DNA from: Wenzhouxiangella sp.
GTDB lineage: Bacteria > Pseudomonadota > Gammaproteobacteria > Xanthomonadales > Wenzhouxiangellaceae
Direction of reading: 5' to 3'
NCBI GenBank assembly: GCA_007123055.1
Contig: SKSJ01000152.1
Location: 1-35,188 of the forward strand
DNA length: 35,188 nt
Part shown: positions 18,947-27,791 of the stretch, one piece after another
How positions within the stretch are numbered: position 1 is the stretch's first letter
Layout: each line of letters starts with the position of its first letter
Notes under the pieces: model-generated
The model's database searches: none
Told to the model about the DNA's origin: nothing
The model's input: the letters and a program-made list of their open reading frames with translations, nothing else
Position numbers and translations under genes: made by a program

Positions 18947-19288
18947 TCAAATGCACCAGTCCGGCTTGGGTAATCCACCGTACTTGCAGGCCAGTCGAAC
19001 CGGGCCGTCGGGAAACAGCCGATACAGGTCGCGGCTGGAACCCTCGCCGTGCCGCTCCCGCCAGGCAGCCACCACCACCCGCATCAGCGGCGGATTGCCG
19101 TAGCGGGCGTGGTAGGCGCGCACGAACTCGATCAGCCACCAGTGATCCGCCTCCAGCTCGATCCCGTCGCGATCAGCGACCAACTCGGCCACTTCGGGAA
19201 ACCACTGGTCGGAATCGATCAGGAAACCCTCGGCATCCAGGCCGATTTCGCATGTCCCGACATGCAGGATTTCGGCCACACGGCTCAC
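18947..19288 (-). CDS. DsrC/TusE family sulfur-carrier protein
   Basis: 113 aa; DAEGFLIDSDQWFPEVAELVADRDGIELEADHWWLIEFVRAYH..., C-terminus LACKYGGLPKPDWCI with penultimate Cys. Confidence 0.92.
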   Translation of the reverse strand: MSRVAEILHVGTCEIGLDAEGFLIDSDQWFPEVAELVADRDGIELEADHWWLIEFVRAYHARYGNPPLMRVVVAAWRERHGEGSSRDLYRLFPDGPVRLACKYGGLPKPDWCI

Positions 19289-19950
19289 AGGACGAGAACC
19301 CCGCGAGCGCCTGCGGTCAACCGCTCAAGCCCTTCCTCGTCGAGCACTTCGACCGGAAGCTCCGATTCGAGATCACCATCGCCGAGCACATGGACGCGAG
19401 CCAGGTCGAAATCCACCAGCTGCCGCCACTGACGGCCCCACCCACCGACCAGGTGCTGGCGCCCTTCGCCGGTGAACACCAGGGTGATGGGGAGATCCAG
19501 GCTGACACCCGCCAGTACCATCTCCAGCCTCTCCCGACTATCCGGCTCGGACGGTACGGAGTCGATGCGGACCACCCACGGATCCGCCAGCGAGGATTCC
19601 TCCGGGGCATGTGTCCCTCGACCCGCGATCCGATAGCCAGTCGCCAACCGGTGCCAGAAGCGAACCAGGCTCGAGATCACGAATGGCGCCAACAGGGTGT
19701 GGGAATGGCGACGTTGCCAGGCTGCTGAACACACTTCCAGCCTCAACCTCGAATCCCCGGACAGCCCGACCCACTGGTCTGAATATCCGGGCATTGCGTG
19801 ATCGACTCCATTGCCGTGAAAGAAAACCACCACTTCACCGGTACACTCCCGTAGTGCCCGGGAAGCCTCATCAACTGTTTCGGCCGCCGTGCCCGACAAC
19901 GGCGCGGAACCGACCAGTACAATCGAGTTGTCGTCAGTGGGCGCTTGCAT
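19285..19950 (-). CDS. Fused DsrE/TusD-like and TusC-like sulfur relay protein (possible TusB-like tail)
   Basis: SIVLVGSAPLSGTAAETVDEASRALRECTGEVVVFFHGNGVDHAM...LRLEVCSAAWQRR (DsrE/TusD-like with conserved Cys position), then RERLEMVLAGVSLDLPITLVFTGEGRQHLVGG...FDLARVHVLGDGD (TusC-like); ATGA overlap with the DsrC-like gene. Start set at MQAPTDDNSI. Confidence 0.65.
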   Translation of the reverse strand: MQAPTDDNSIVLVGSAPLSGTAAETVDEASRALRECTGEVVVFFHGNGVDHAMPGYSDQWVGLSGDSRLRLEVCSAAWQRRHSHTLLAPFVISSLVRFWHRLATGYRIAGRGTHAPEESSLADPWVVRIDSVPSEPDSRERLEMVLAGVSLDLPITLVFTGEGRQHLVGGWGRQWRQLVDFDLARVHVLGDGDLESELPVEVLDEEGLERLTAGARGVLVL

Positions 19951-20018
19951 CAAACTGTTGTGCGTTCCTGGAGTCTTCGGGTTGAAACAACGCCACTGAT
20001 TTCTGGTCTCAGGAGAGC

Positions 20019-21485
20019 ATGAGAAGACTGATTCCACAACTGGCGCTGATGGTCGCCATTGTATCGCTCACCGGCCTGGTCGGGGCGCAGACGCTGAAAC
20101 TGCCCGACATGGGCGGCACGTCGACGCGTGTCCTCTCGCCCGAGGACGAGCGAACCTTCCCGAAGGATTTCGAGCGATTCCTGCGGGCCAGCCGGCTGTT
20201 GATCGAAGACCCGATGATCCGCGGCTACTTCGAGGATATGGGCTATCGCCTGGTGTCCCATTCCAACCGTCCATCATCGGGCTTTCATTTCTTCGTCATC
20301 AACGAGCCGTCCATCAATGCTTTCGCCGCGCCCGCCGGGGTCATCGGCCTGCATTCGGGACTGATTCTGGCCGCGCACGACGAGAGCGAGGTAGCCGGCG
20401 TGGTGGCCCACGAAATCGCCCATGTCACCCAGGACCACCTTGCACGCAGCATGGAACAGGCCCAGCAGGTCTCCTTGCCCACGCTGCTGGCGACGATCGG
20501 CCTGGCACTGGCCGCCGGTGCCGCCGGTGCCGGGGCCGACGCCGGCCAGGCCATCATCATGAGCGGGCTGGGACTGGCCCAGCAGTTCCAGATCACCCAC
20601 ACTCGCCAGAACGAAGCCGAAGCCGACCGAATCGGCATCGGCCTGCTGGCCGATGCCGGCTACGATCCGCACGGCATGACACGTTTCTTCGAACGGCTGA
20701 ACATGCACATGCGATCCATGGGCCAGGGTCCGCCCGAATACCTGCGCACGCACCCGCTGACCGTCAACCGTATTGCCGAAGCACGTGATCGGGCGGAAAT
20801 GCTGAACGCGCGGGGCGTCCGGGAAGATCAGGAATTTCACTACGTCCAGTCCAGGCTGCGCGCCCTGATGGTGCAACGACCCGAGCAGGCCGAGCAGTTC
20901 TTCCTTGCCCGGATCAACGACGGGACCCGCCCCGAGGCAGCCATGCGCTACGGCCTGGCACTGACCCTGATCCGGGAACGTCGCCTGCAAGAAGCCGGTG
21001 AACAGGTCGAGTGGCTGCTCGAAACCAATGCCAATCGCCAGATCTACAGGCTGCTGGAAGCCGAGTGGTTATTGGCCAGCGGTGAGCTGGAGCAAAGTCT
21101 CGATCGACTTGAAACCCTTTACGGCAAGTATTCCGGCAGTCGTCTCGTTACCACCCAGTATGCCGAGGCGCTGATGCACGAGCGCGACACGGACAAGGCA
21201 GCCCGGGCCGCCGAGATTCTGCGCCATCACTTGCGCCGGCATCCCGGCGACCTTCCCATGACCGAGTTGTACGCGCGCGCTGCCGACCGGGCCGGCGAGC
21301 CGGTGCGGGCCACGGAAGCGCTGGCCGAGAGCTACTACATGCGCGGCGGCATCTACGAGGCCATAGAGCAGTTGGAGCGTGTCAGTCGACGTGAAGATCT
21401 CGACTACTACCAACGCGCACGCGTCAATGCCCGCATAGACGAACTGCGTGCCGAACAGGTACGCCTGGGCGGGCGCCAACCCTGA
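20019..21485 (+). CDS. bepA: M48 family metalloprotease, BepA/YfgC-like with C-terminal TPR region
   Basis: signal peptide; GVVAHEIAHVTQDHLARS (HExxH), RQNEAEADRIGIGLLADAGYDP, helical repeat C-terminus. Confidence 0.92.
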   Translation: MRRLIPQLALMVAIVSLTGLVGAQTLKLPDMGGTSTRVLSPEDERTFPKDFERFLRASRLLIEDPMIRGYFEDMGYRLVSHSNRPSSGFHFFVINEPSINAFAAPAGVIGLHSGLILAAHDESEVAGVVAHEIAHVTQDHLARSMEQAQQVSLPTLLATIGLALAAGAAGAGADAGQAIIMSGLGLAQQFQITHTRQNEAEADRIGIGLLADAGYDPHGMTRFFERLNMHMRSMGQGPPEYLRTHPLTVNRIAEARDRAEMLNARGVREDQEFHYVQSRLRALMVQRPEQAEQFFLARINDGTRPEAAMRYGLALTLIRERRLQEAGEQVEWLLETNANRQIYRLLEAEWLLASGELEQSLDRLETLYGKYSGSRLVTTQYAEALMHERDTDKAARAAEILRHHLRRHPGDLPMTELYARAADRAGEPVRATEALAESYYMRGGIYEAIEQLERVSRREDLDYYQRARVNARIDELRAEQVRLGGRQP

Positions 21486-21519
21486 TCGCGGGTTGTGTTC
21501 CTCCCCGGCCGAGCGGCCT

Positions 21520-21553
21520 GCGTCAACAATTCGTCACCTCACCGCGCTATGGT
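21520..21553 (+). promoter_or_regulatory. Pho-box-like direct repeat followed by a -10-like hexamer upstream of ppk
   Basis: GCGTCAA-CAAT-TCGTCAC (21520-21537) and TATGGT (21548-21553), 10 bp apart. Confidence 0.4.
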
Positions 21554-21582
21554 GAACCCTTTTCCAACGCGTGCCGGCCTGC

Positions 21583-23715
21583 ATGACAACTCATTCCCGC
21601 GACAGTCGGACCCGAATCGAACAACCGATCGACGCCCCGGACCGCTGGGAGCATCAAGAGCTGGACGATGCCGGGCTGCTGCTCAACCGGGAGATCAGCC
21701 TGCTCACGTTCACTCGACGCGTACTCGAGCTGGCGCGCGACGATCATATCCCCCTGCTGGAACGACTGCGTTTTCTCTGTATCTCCTGTACCAACCTCGA
21801 TGAGTTCTTCGAGGTGCGAGTCGCCGCGATTCGTCAGCGCATGCAACACGGTGCCAATCAGCCCGGCCCGGATGGACTGACTCCACGCGCCACGCTCACG
21901 GCCATCCGGGAAACCGTCCAGGCCATGGTCGAGACCCAGTACCGGGTCCTCAATCGCGAACTGATGCCGGCCCTGGCCGATCAGGACATTCACATTGTCC
22001 GGCGCGGCGACTGGACCCGGCGTCAGAGCCGCTGGCTGCATCACCACTTCCGCCGTCAGATCATGCCCGTGCTCAGCCCGCTTGGACTTGATCCGGCACA
22101 TCCGTTCCCGCGCATTCTCAACAAGAGCCTCAATTTCGCCGTAGCCGTGGAGGGAAGGGACGCTTTTGGCCGCGACAGCGGCATGGCGCTGGTCAGGGCG
22201 CCCCGATCATTGCCGCGCATCATTCGCATCCCGCGCAGCTACTCCCGCGGTCCGGACGATTTCGTTTTCCTCTCGTCGATCATCCATGCATTCATCGACG
22301 AGCTGTTCCCCGGCATGAACGTACGCGGCTGCTACCAGTTTCGTGTCACGCGCAACAGCGAACTGTTCGTCGACGAAGAAGAGATCGAGGACCTGGCGAG
22401 GGCACTTGAAGGCGAACTCATGGAGCGTGGCTTCGCCGAAGCCGTGCGCCTGGAAGTTGCTGATAACTGTCCGGAGTCCATCGTCCACTTTCTCACCAGC
22501 CGCTTCGGCCTCGGAGAGGAAGATACCTACCGTTGCGATGGCCCGGTCAACCTCAACCGCATGGTGGCCGTTGCCGACCTGACCGACCGGCCGGATCTGA
22601 AATACACACCGTTCCAGCCCCGCACCCCCCGCGCCCTGGAGCACGGTGAACCGTTTGCGGCCATGCGCCGGCGGGACTGGATGCTTCATCATCCATACGA
22701 CAGCTTCCAGCCCGTGCTCGACCTGGCGCGAGCGGCCGCATCCGATCCCCAGGTCCTGGCGATCAAGCAGACCCTGTATCGCACGGGTGCGGATTCTGCC
22801 CTGGTGGCCGTACTCATCGACGCCGCGCGTGCCGGCAAGGACGTCACCGTGGTCGTCGAATTGCGCGCACGCTTCGATGAAGAAGCCAACATCACCCTGG
22901 CCACTCGTCTGCAGGAGGCTGGCGTTCAGGTCGTTTACGGTGTGGTCGGCCACAAGGCCCACGCCAAGATGATGCTGATCGTGCGTCGCGAGGGCTCACA
23001 GTTGCGTCGTTATGCCCATCTGGGCACGGGCAACTACCACCAGGGCACGGCCAAGGCCTATACAGACTGGAGCCTGATCACCGCCAACAAGGAGGTGTGT
23101 CAGGACGTACATCGGGTCTTTCAGCAGTTGACCGGCCTCGGACGGGTCCAGACCCTCAACCGACTCGTGCAATCACCGTTCGGACTGCACGAGTTCCTGC
23201 TCGAGCGCATCGACCGGGAGACCGACAATGCCAGGCAGGGCAAGCCGGCCGGGATCGCGGCCAAGCTCAACGCACTCACCGAACCGGACATCATCCGCGC
23301 GCTCTACCGGGCCTCGCGTGCCGGCGTCACCGTTCGACTGGTGGTACGCGGCATCTGTTGCCTGCGCCCGGGCGTGCCGGGACTGTCGGAGAACATCCGG
23401 GTTCGATCGATACTCGGAAGATTCCTGGAACACAGCCGCGTCTACCACTTCGTCAATGACGACCAACCGGAAACCTACGCATCCAGTGCCGACTGGATGG
23501 AGCGCAACCTGTTCCAGAGAGTGGAAATCTGCTTTCCCATTCTCGACGAGCACGCCGCGCAACGAGTCCGCTCGGAAAGCTTCGATCTCGCCTTCGAGGA
23601 TGACACCCGCGCCTGGGAGCTCAGGCATGACGGGGCCTATGAACTGTGCGAGCCCGGGGGCAATGGCGGTACCGACCTGCAGGAACGACTGATTCGACTT
23701 GCCGATGAGGACTGA
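21583..23715 (+). CDS. ppk1: Polyphosphate kinase 1
   Basis: LLNREISLLTFTRRVLELARDDHIPLLERLRFLCISCTNLDEFFEVRVA, VLAIKQTLYRTGADSALVAVLIDAARAGKDVTVVVELRARFDEEANI, YAHLGTGNYHQGTAKAYTDWSLIT. Confidence 0.97.
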   Translation: MTTHSRDSRTRIEQPIDAPDRWEHQELDDAGLLLNREISLLTFTRRVLELARDDHIPLLERLRFLCISCTNLDEFFEVRVAAIRQRMQHGANQPGPDGLTPRATLTAIRETVQAMVETQYRVLNRELMPALADQDIHIVRRGDWTRRQSRWLHHHFRRQIMPVLSPLGLDPAHPFPRILNKSLNFAVAVEGRDAFGRDSGMALVRAPRSLPRIIRIPRSYSRGPDDFVFLSSIIHAFIDELFPGMNVRGCYQFRVTRNSELFVDEEEIEDLARALEGELMERGFAEAVRLEVADNCPESIVHFLTSRFGLGEEDTYRCDGPVNLNRMVAVADLTDRPDLKYTPFQPRTPRALEHGEPFAAMRRRDWMLHHPYDSFQPVLDLARAAASDPQVLAIKQTLYRTGADSALVAVLIDAARAGKDVTVVVELRARFDEEANITLATRLQEAGVQVVYGVVGHKAHAKMMLIVRREGSQLRRYAHLGTGNYHQGTAKAYTDWSLITANKEVCQDVHRVFQQLTGLGRVQTLNRLVQSPFGLHEFLLERIDRETDNARQGKPAGIAAKLNALTEPDIIRALYRASRAGVTVRLVVRGICCLRPGVPGLSENIRVRSILGRFLEHSRVYHFVNDDQPETYASSADWMERNLFQRVEICFPILDEHAAQRVRSESFDLAFEDDTRAWELRHDGAYELCEPGGNGGTDLQERLIRLADED

Positions 23716-25225
23716 AACCAACCTGTATGCCGCCATTGATCTGGGCAGCAACAGCTTTCACATGCTGGTGGCGCGACGTGAGCACGGGGAACTGCGGGTC
23801 ATCGACCGCATCAAGGACATGGTGCGATTGGCCGGCGGCATCGACGATGAAGGTCGACTGGACCCCGGTACCCAGCAACGCGCCCTTGCCTCCCTGTCGC
23901 GCTTCGGCCAGCGCATTGCCGCCATTCCCGAAGCCCAGGTCCGGGCGGTAGGCACCCAGACCTTCAGGCAACTCGGTAATCCGGCTGCCTTCCTGATCGT
24001 TGCCGAGACCGCCCTGGGTTGCTCCATCGACATCATCAGCGGACGCGAGGAAGCCCGCCTGGTGTTTCTCGGCGTGAGCCAATCCATCCCGCACAGTGAT
24101 CGTCGCCTGGTCGTGGACATCGGCGGCGGTTCGACCGAACTGGTGATCGGCGAGTCGCTCGACCCGTTGCTGACAGAAAGCATCCCGGTCGGCTGTGTGT
24201 CCATGTCGCGCAAGGCCTTTCCCGACGGTCGGCTGGAACCGGAAGCCTGGCGACAGGCGGTGCAGGCAGTCGAGAACGAGCTGCTCGAACTCGGCGGAGA
24301 GGTTCGCCGTCTGGGCTGGCAGCAGGCCGTGGGCAGTTCCGGAACGATCAGGGCCCTGGAGACGATGGCGGCCAGCAAACGAAACGAAGCCTCGGCACGC
24401 ATCACGCTCGCCGAAGTCGAGTCATTGCGCGAGGCCATGCTGGAAGCCGGCCACGTCGACCGACTCGACCTCCCCGGCCTTTCGGAACGACGGCGCCCCG
24501 TGATCGCCGGGGGTGCCGTCATCCTCGAAGCGTTCATGAAACACCTGGGGCTGGAAACACTGGAAGTCTCTCCCCACGCCTTGCGCGAAGGCGTCCTGCA
24601 TGACCTGCTCGGGCGACTCTCTCACCAGGATCCTAGAACTCGTGCGGTCGCGGCCATGGCCACCCGGCACCAGTGCGACCCGGAACAGGCCAGTCGCGTA
24701 CGCGACTGGGCCTTGCAGGCCGCTGAGCAGGTTGCTGAAGACTGGCAGCTCACACCAATCCATATCGAACTGCTGGACTGGGCCTGCCAGTTGCACGAAC
24801 TGGGCCTGGCCATCTCTCACGACCGGCACCATGTCCACGGTGCCTACGTGGTCGAACACGCCGACATGGCCGGTTTCAGTCGGCAGGAGCAGGAGTTCAT
24901 GGCCGCGCTGATCGCCACCCAGAGACAACGACTCGACCAAGGCATCCTCGAGCGGCAACCGGCGCGTCTCCAGGCACCTCTGCGTCACCTGATCGCCATT
25001 CTTCGCCTGGCCGTCACCCTCTGTCGCTCGCGACTGGACTCCGACATTCCCGACTTCGCCCTCCAGGCCAGGAACGGGGAGCTGGCCCTGCGACTGCCGG
25101 ACGGCTGGCTCGAGGCGCACTCGCTGTCGGCACGCGGCTTGTCCTACCAGCAACGCCAGCTTGAGAAACTGGGGATGAACCTCGAGATAGGCGTCCTGTC
25201 CAGCGATGAGCAACTCGAACCATGA
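23705..25225 (+). CDS. ppx: Exopolyphosphatase (Ppx/GppA family)
   Basis: NLYAAIDLGSNSFHMLVARREHGELRVIDRIKDMVRLAGG, VVDIGGGSTELVIGE; overlaps the ppk 3' end. Confidence 0.96.
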   Translation: MRTETNLYAAIDLGSNSFHMLVARREHGELRVIDRIKDMVRLAGGIDDEGRLDPGTQQRALASLSRFGQRIAAIPEAQVRAVGTQTFRQLGNPAAFLIVAETALGCSIDIISGREEARLVFLGVSQSIPHSDRRLVVDIGGGSTELVIGESLDPLLTESIPVGCVSMSRKAFPDGRLEPEAWRQAVQAVENELLELGGEVRRLGWQQAVGSSGTIRALETMAASKRNEASARITLAEVESLREAMLEAGHVDRLDLPGLSERRRPVIAGGAVILEAFMKHLGLETLEVSPHALREGVLHDLLGRLSHQDPRTRAVAAMATRHQCDPEQASRVRDWALQAAEQVAEDWQLTPIHIELLDWACQLHELGLAISHDRHHVHGAYVVEHADMAGFSRQEQEFMAALIATQRQRLDQGILERQPARLQAPLRHLIAILRLAVTLCRSRLDSDIPDFALQARNGELALRLPDGWLEAHSLSARGLSYQQRQLEKLGMNLEIGVLSSDEQLEP

Positions 25226-26163
25226 ATGCCTGGCATCCCACGGCCAGTATCGCCGCTCTCCAGCGCCGTGGCGAACTGTTGGCTCGCATCCGTGCCTTCT
25301 TTGCCGAACGCGGAGTGACCGAAGTGACCACCCCCGTGATCACCGCCAGCGGCGTCACTGACCCGAACATCGACAGTATCGAACTGGCCGACGGCGCGGG
25401 ATACCTGCGTACGTCACCCGAGTACTGGCACAAGCGGCTGCTGGCGGCCGGGTTCGGCGACCTCTACGAACTCGGCCCCGCTTTTCGCGAGGGCGAATGC
25501 GGGCGACTGCACCAGGTCGAGTTCACCCTGCTGGAATGGTATCGGCGAAACTGGGGGTGGCGGAAATTGGCCGACGAGGTGGTGGCCCTGATCCGGCATT
25601 GCCTCGACCGCCCCGAGGAAGCGTTTTCAGTGCGCTATGCCTCCTGGAACGATTGCTTCCGCGAAGTGACGGGAATCGACGGACTGACTGCCGACGATCA
25701 GGAGTTGCGTCGGCTGGCCGCCGACGCCCCGACCGGCTGCAACCGCGACATGCTGCTCGACTTTCTGTTCGCGACCCGGGTCCAGGCCGCGTTCCCGGCT
25801 GATCGCATCACGGTGGTGCACGACTATCCGTCATCACAGGCCGCTCTTGCCCGGCTCAAACCCGGTGAGCCTTCCGTGGCCGAACGGTTCGAGGTGTTCG
25901 CGGGAACACTGGAACTGGCCAACGGCTACCATGAGCTGCAGGATGCCCTTCAGCAGTCCGAACGATTCGAACGGGACAACCGGATCCGGGCGCAATTCAA
26001 TCGACGCGAAATGCCGGTCGATCAAGCCCTGCTTGCAGCGCTCGAATCGGGCCTGCCCGATTGCTCGGGCGTGGCGCTGGGCGTGGATCGTCTGCTCATG
26101 CGATCACTCGACGCGCCGCACATCACTGCAGTGATGCCGTTTCGACCGGGTGATCGTCAGTAG
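25222..26163 (+). CDS. epmA: EF-P lysine lysyltransferase (EpmA/PoxA/GenX)
   Basis: short class II LysRS-like: YLRTSPEYWHKRLLAAGFGDLYELGPAFREGECGRLHQVEFTLLEWYR, LANGYHEL, CSGVALGVDRLLM. Confidence 0.96.
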   Translation: MNAWHPTASIAALQRRGELLARIRAFFAERGVTEVTTPVITASGVTDPNIDSIELADGAGYLRTSPEYWHKRLLAAGFGDLYELGPAFREGECGRLHQVEFTLLEWYRRNWGWRKLADEVVALIRHCLDRPEEAFSVRYASWNDCFREVTGIDGLTADDQELRRLAADAPTGCNRDMLLDFLFATRVQAAFPADRITVVHDYPSSQAALARLKPGEPSVAERFEVFAGTLELANGYHELQDALQQSERFERDNRIRAQFNRREMPVDQALLAALESGLPDCSGVALGVDRLLMRSLDAPHITAVMPFRPGDRQ

Positions 26164-26710
26164 CCATTCCGTCCGGAGGCCGCTCGGCGAGGCGATCGGC
26201 AAAACGCTGCCATGCCAGTTGTACCCTCTCGAGCACGGCCAGCCTGTTGGGGTAGACCAATCGTTGTACTTCCAGAACCGGAATCCCGACACGTTTCCCA
26301 TCGGCACCGGCCAGCACGAGCATGTCATAATCGCCCTCCCGAACCTCGGCCACCGCCTGCTGAAGGGGCTCGGGAACGTCATCGTGCAATGAGAGGTCAT
26401 CGGCCGAGCTCACACCCAGAAGGTAGCCGTGTCGCCATCCACCGTCGGTCATCTCAACCCTCACCAGGCTCAGAGGGCGGCTGCGAGCCAGCACGGGTCC
26501 GGTTCGGGACGGGGCGGCACGGCGCACGGGGACAAGATCCCGCCCGGCCTCGCCCTCGGCTGCCAGGTACAGCAACTCCTCGACCGGACCGGGCCACAGG
26601 GGCTCCAGCACGTGCCGGGCCGGCCAGGCGAGCAGCAAGGCGATCAAGACGAAGAGGGCAAGGCCGGCGGACAACTTGCGCAGCACGGCCTTAACAAAAG
26701 CTGGCATCAT
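26123..26710 (-). CDS. Membrane-anchored protein of unknown function
   Basis: 195 aa with N-terminal TM (LFVLIALLLAW); ends 41 bp inside the epmA 3' end, convergent. Confidence 0.65.
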   Translation of the reverse strand: MMPAFVKAVLRKLSAGLALFVLIALLLAWPARHVLEPLWPGPVEELLYLAAEGEAGRDLVPVRRAAPSRTGPVLARSRPLSLVRVEMTDGGWRHGYLLGVSSADDLSLHDDVPEPLQQAVAEVREGDYDMLVLAGADGKRVGIPVLEVQRLVYPNRLAVLERVQLAWQRFADRLAERPPDGMATDDHPVETASLQ

Positions 26711-26753
26711 GGGTGAAAATATAGCACGATAACAACAGAATCCTTATCGCCCG

Positions 26754-26818
26754 GCTCCGGCAGGGGGGCTCGTCAGGGAGCGGCAAGGGCGCTGATTCAG
26801 GGAACAGACTGCCGGAGC
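26754..26818 (+). promoter_or_regulatory. 10-bp inverted repeat whose right arm covers the Shine-Dalgarno of the GNAT-VanY gene
   Basis: GCTCCGGCAG (26754-26763) and CTGCCGGAGC (26809-26818); GGAG 6 nt before ATG 26823. Confidence 0.35.
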
Positions 26819-26822
26819 AATC

Positions 26823-27791
26823 ATGCAAGACGCGATAAAGGTGCGGCCCGCCCGCACCACCGAAATTGCGACACTGGCCAGACTGGTCGAGACTCGCCTG
26901 CCCGACATGATGTCGGGCAACAACTGGGCCGACAATATCGAGATGCGTCTGGCCAGCCTGGTTCCCGACCAGGCCTTGCTGGTGGCCACGCGGGGTGCAC
27001 GATTGGCCGGCATGATCGCCCTTGACATCGATCACCACCGCATCGTCGCCTGTTACCTGGATCCCGAGAATGCCTCGCCGACCACTCCGAAGGAGTTGTT
27101 TCGAAGCATCGAACAGGTTGCACTGATTTTTGGTATCCGGACCCTGTTTGGTGTCGCACGGCGCCGCGTCTCGGGATTCATGAAGTCGCTGGGCTACGAA
27201 ATCACCCCTGGCACCAGTGCCGAAGCGGAGACGGTCGAGATCAGCAAGAACCTGCTGGCAGACGCCGACGAGGAACTGACCAGGATCATCGAGCACTGCG
27301 ATCGCCTCGGAATCCCGGAGAACTACGGCGCCGTCCATCGCATGCCCCTGGTCCGGGACGCCTCCGAACTGGTCGAGGCCGGACGTGACATTTTCAACCG
27401 GGACCAGCGCCTGGCACCACCGGCCGCCGACGCATGGGCAAGAATGAAGGTGGCGGCAGCCAATGCGGGCATCGATCTGCAGCTGGTATCTGCCTACCGC
27501 AGCATTGGCTACCAGACCAACATCCTCCAGAAAAAGCTCGGAGAAGGGCAGTCGCTCAAGCGGATACTGAGAGTTTCGGCCCCGCCGGGTTACAGCGAGC
27601 ACCATAGTGGCCGCGCCATCGACCTGACAACGCACGGCTGCAAACCGCTGGAAGAGGATTTCTCCAAGACCCGGGCCTACGACTGGCTGCGAGCCAACGC
27701 GCGTTTTTTCGGCTTTCGCGAGTCCTATCCCAAGAACAACCGTCACCAGTTGGCCTGGGAACCCTGGCACTGGTACTACTTCAAGTCCTGA
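26823..27791 (+). CDS. GNAT-like domain fused to VanY/LAS-type D-Ala-D-Ala carboxypeptidase
   Basis: N-term IKVRPARTTEIATLARLVETR...FGVARRRVSGFMKSLGYE (GNAT-like); C-term LVSAYRSIGYQ, SEHHSGRAIDLT, AWEPWHWYY (LAS metallopeptidase motifs). Confidence 0.85.
   Translation: MQDAIKVRPARTTEIATLARLVETRLPDMMSGNNWADNIEMRLASLVPDQALLVATRGARLAGMIALDIDHHRIVACYLDPENASPTTPKELFRSIEQVALIFGIRTLFGVARRRVSGFMKSLGYEITPGTSAEAETVEISKNLLADADEELTRIIEHCDRLGIPENYGAVHRMPLVRDASELVEAGRDIFNRDQRLAPPAADAWARMKVAAANAGIDLQLVSAYRSIGYQTNILQKKLGEGQSLKRILRVSAPPGYSEHHSGRAIDLTTHGCKPLEEDFSKTRAYDWLRANARFFGFRESYPKNNRHQLAWEPWHWYYFKS

Noticed and set aside
26691-27770. 359-aa minus-strand ORF opposite the GNAT-VanY gene
   Set aside because: The plus-strand ORF carries LAS peptidase motifs; the minus frame is a shadow.
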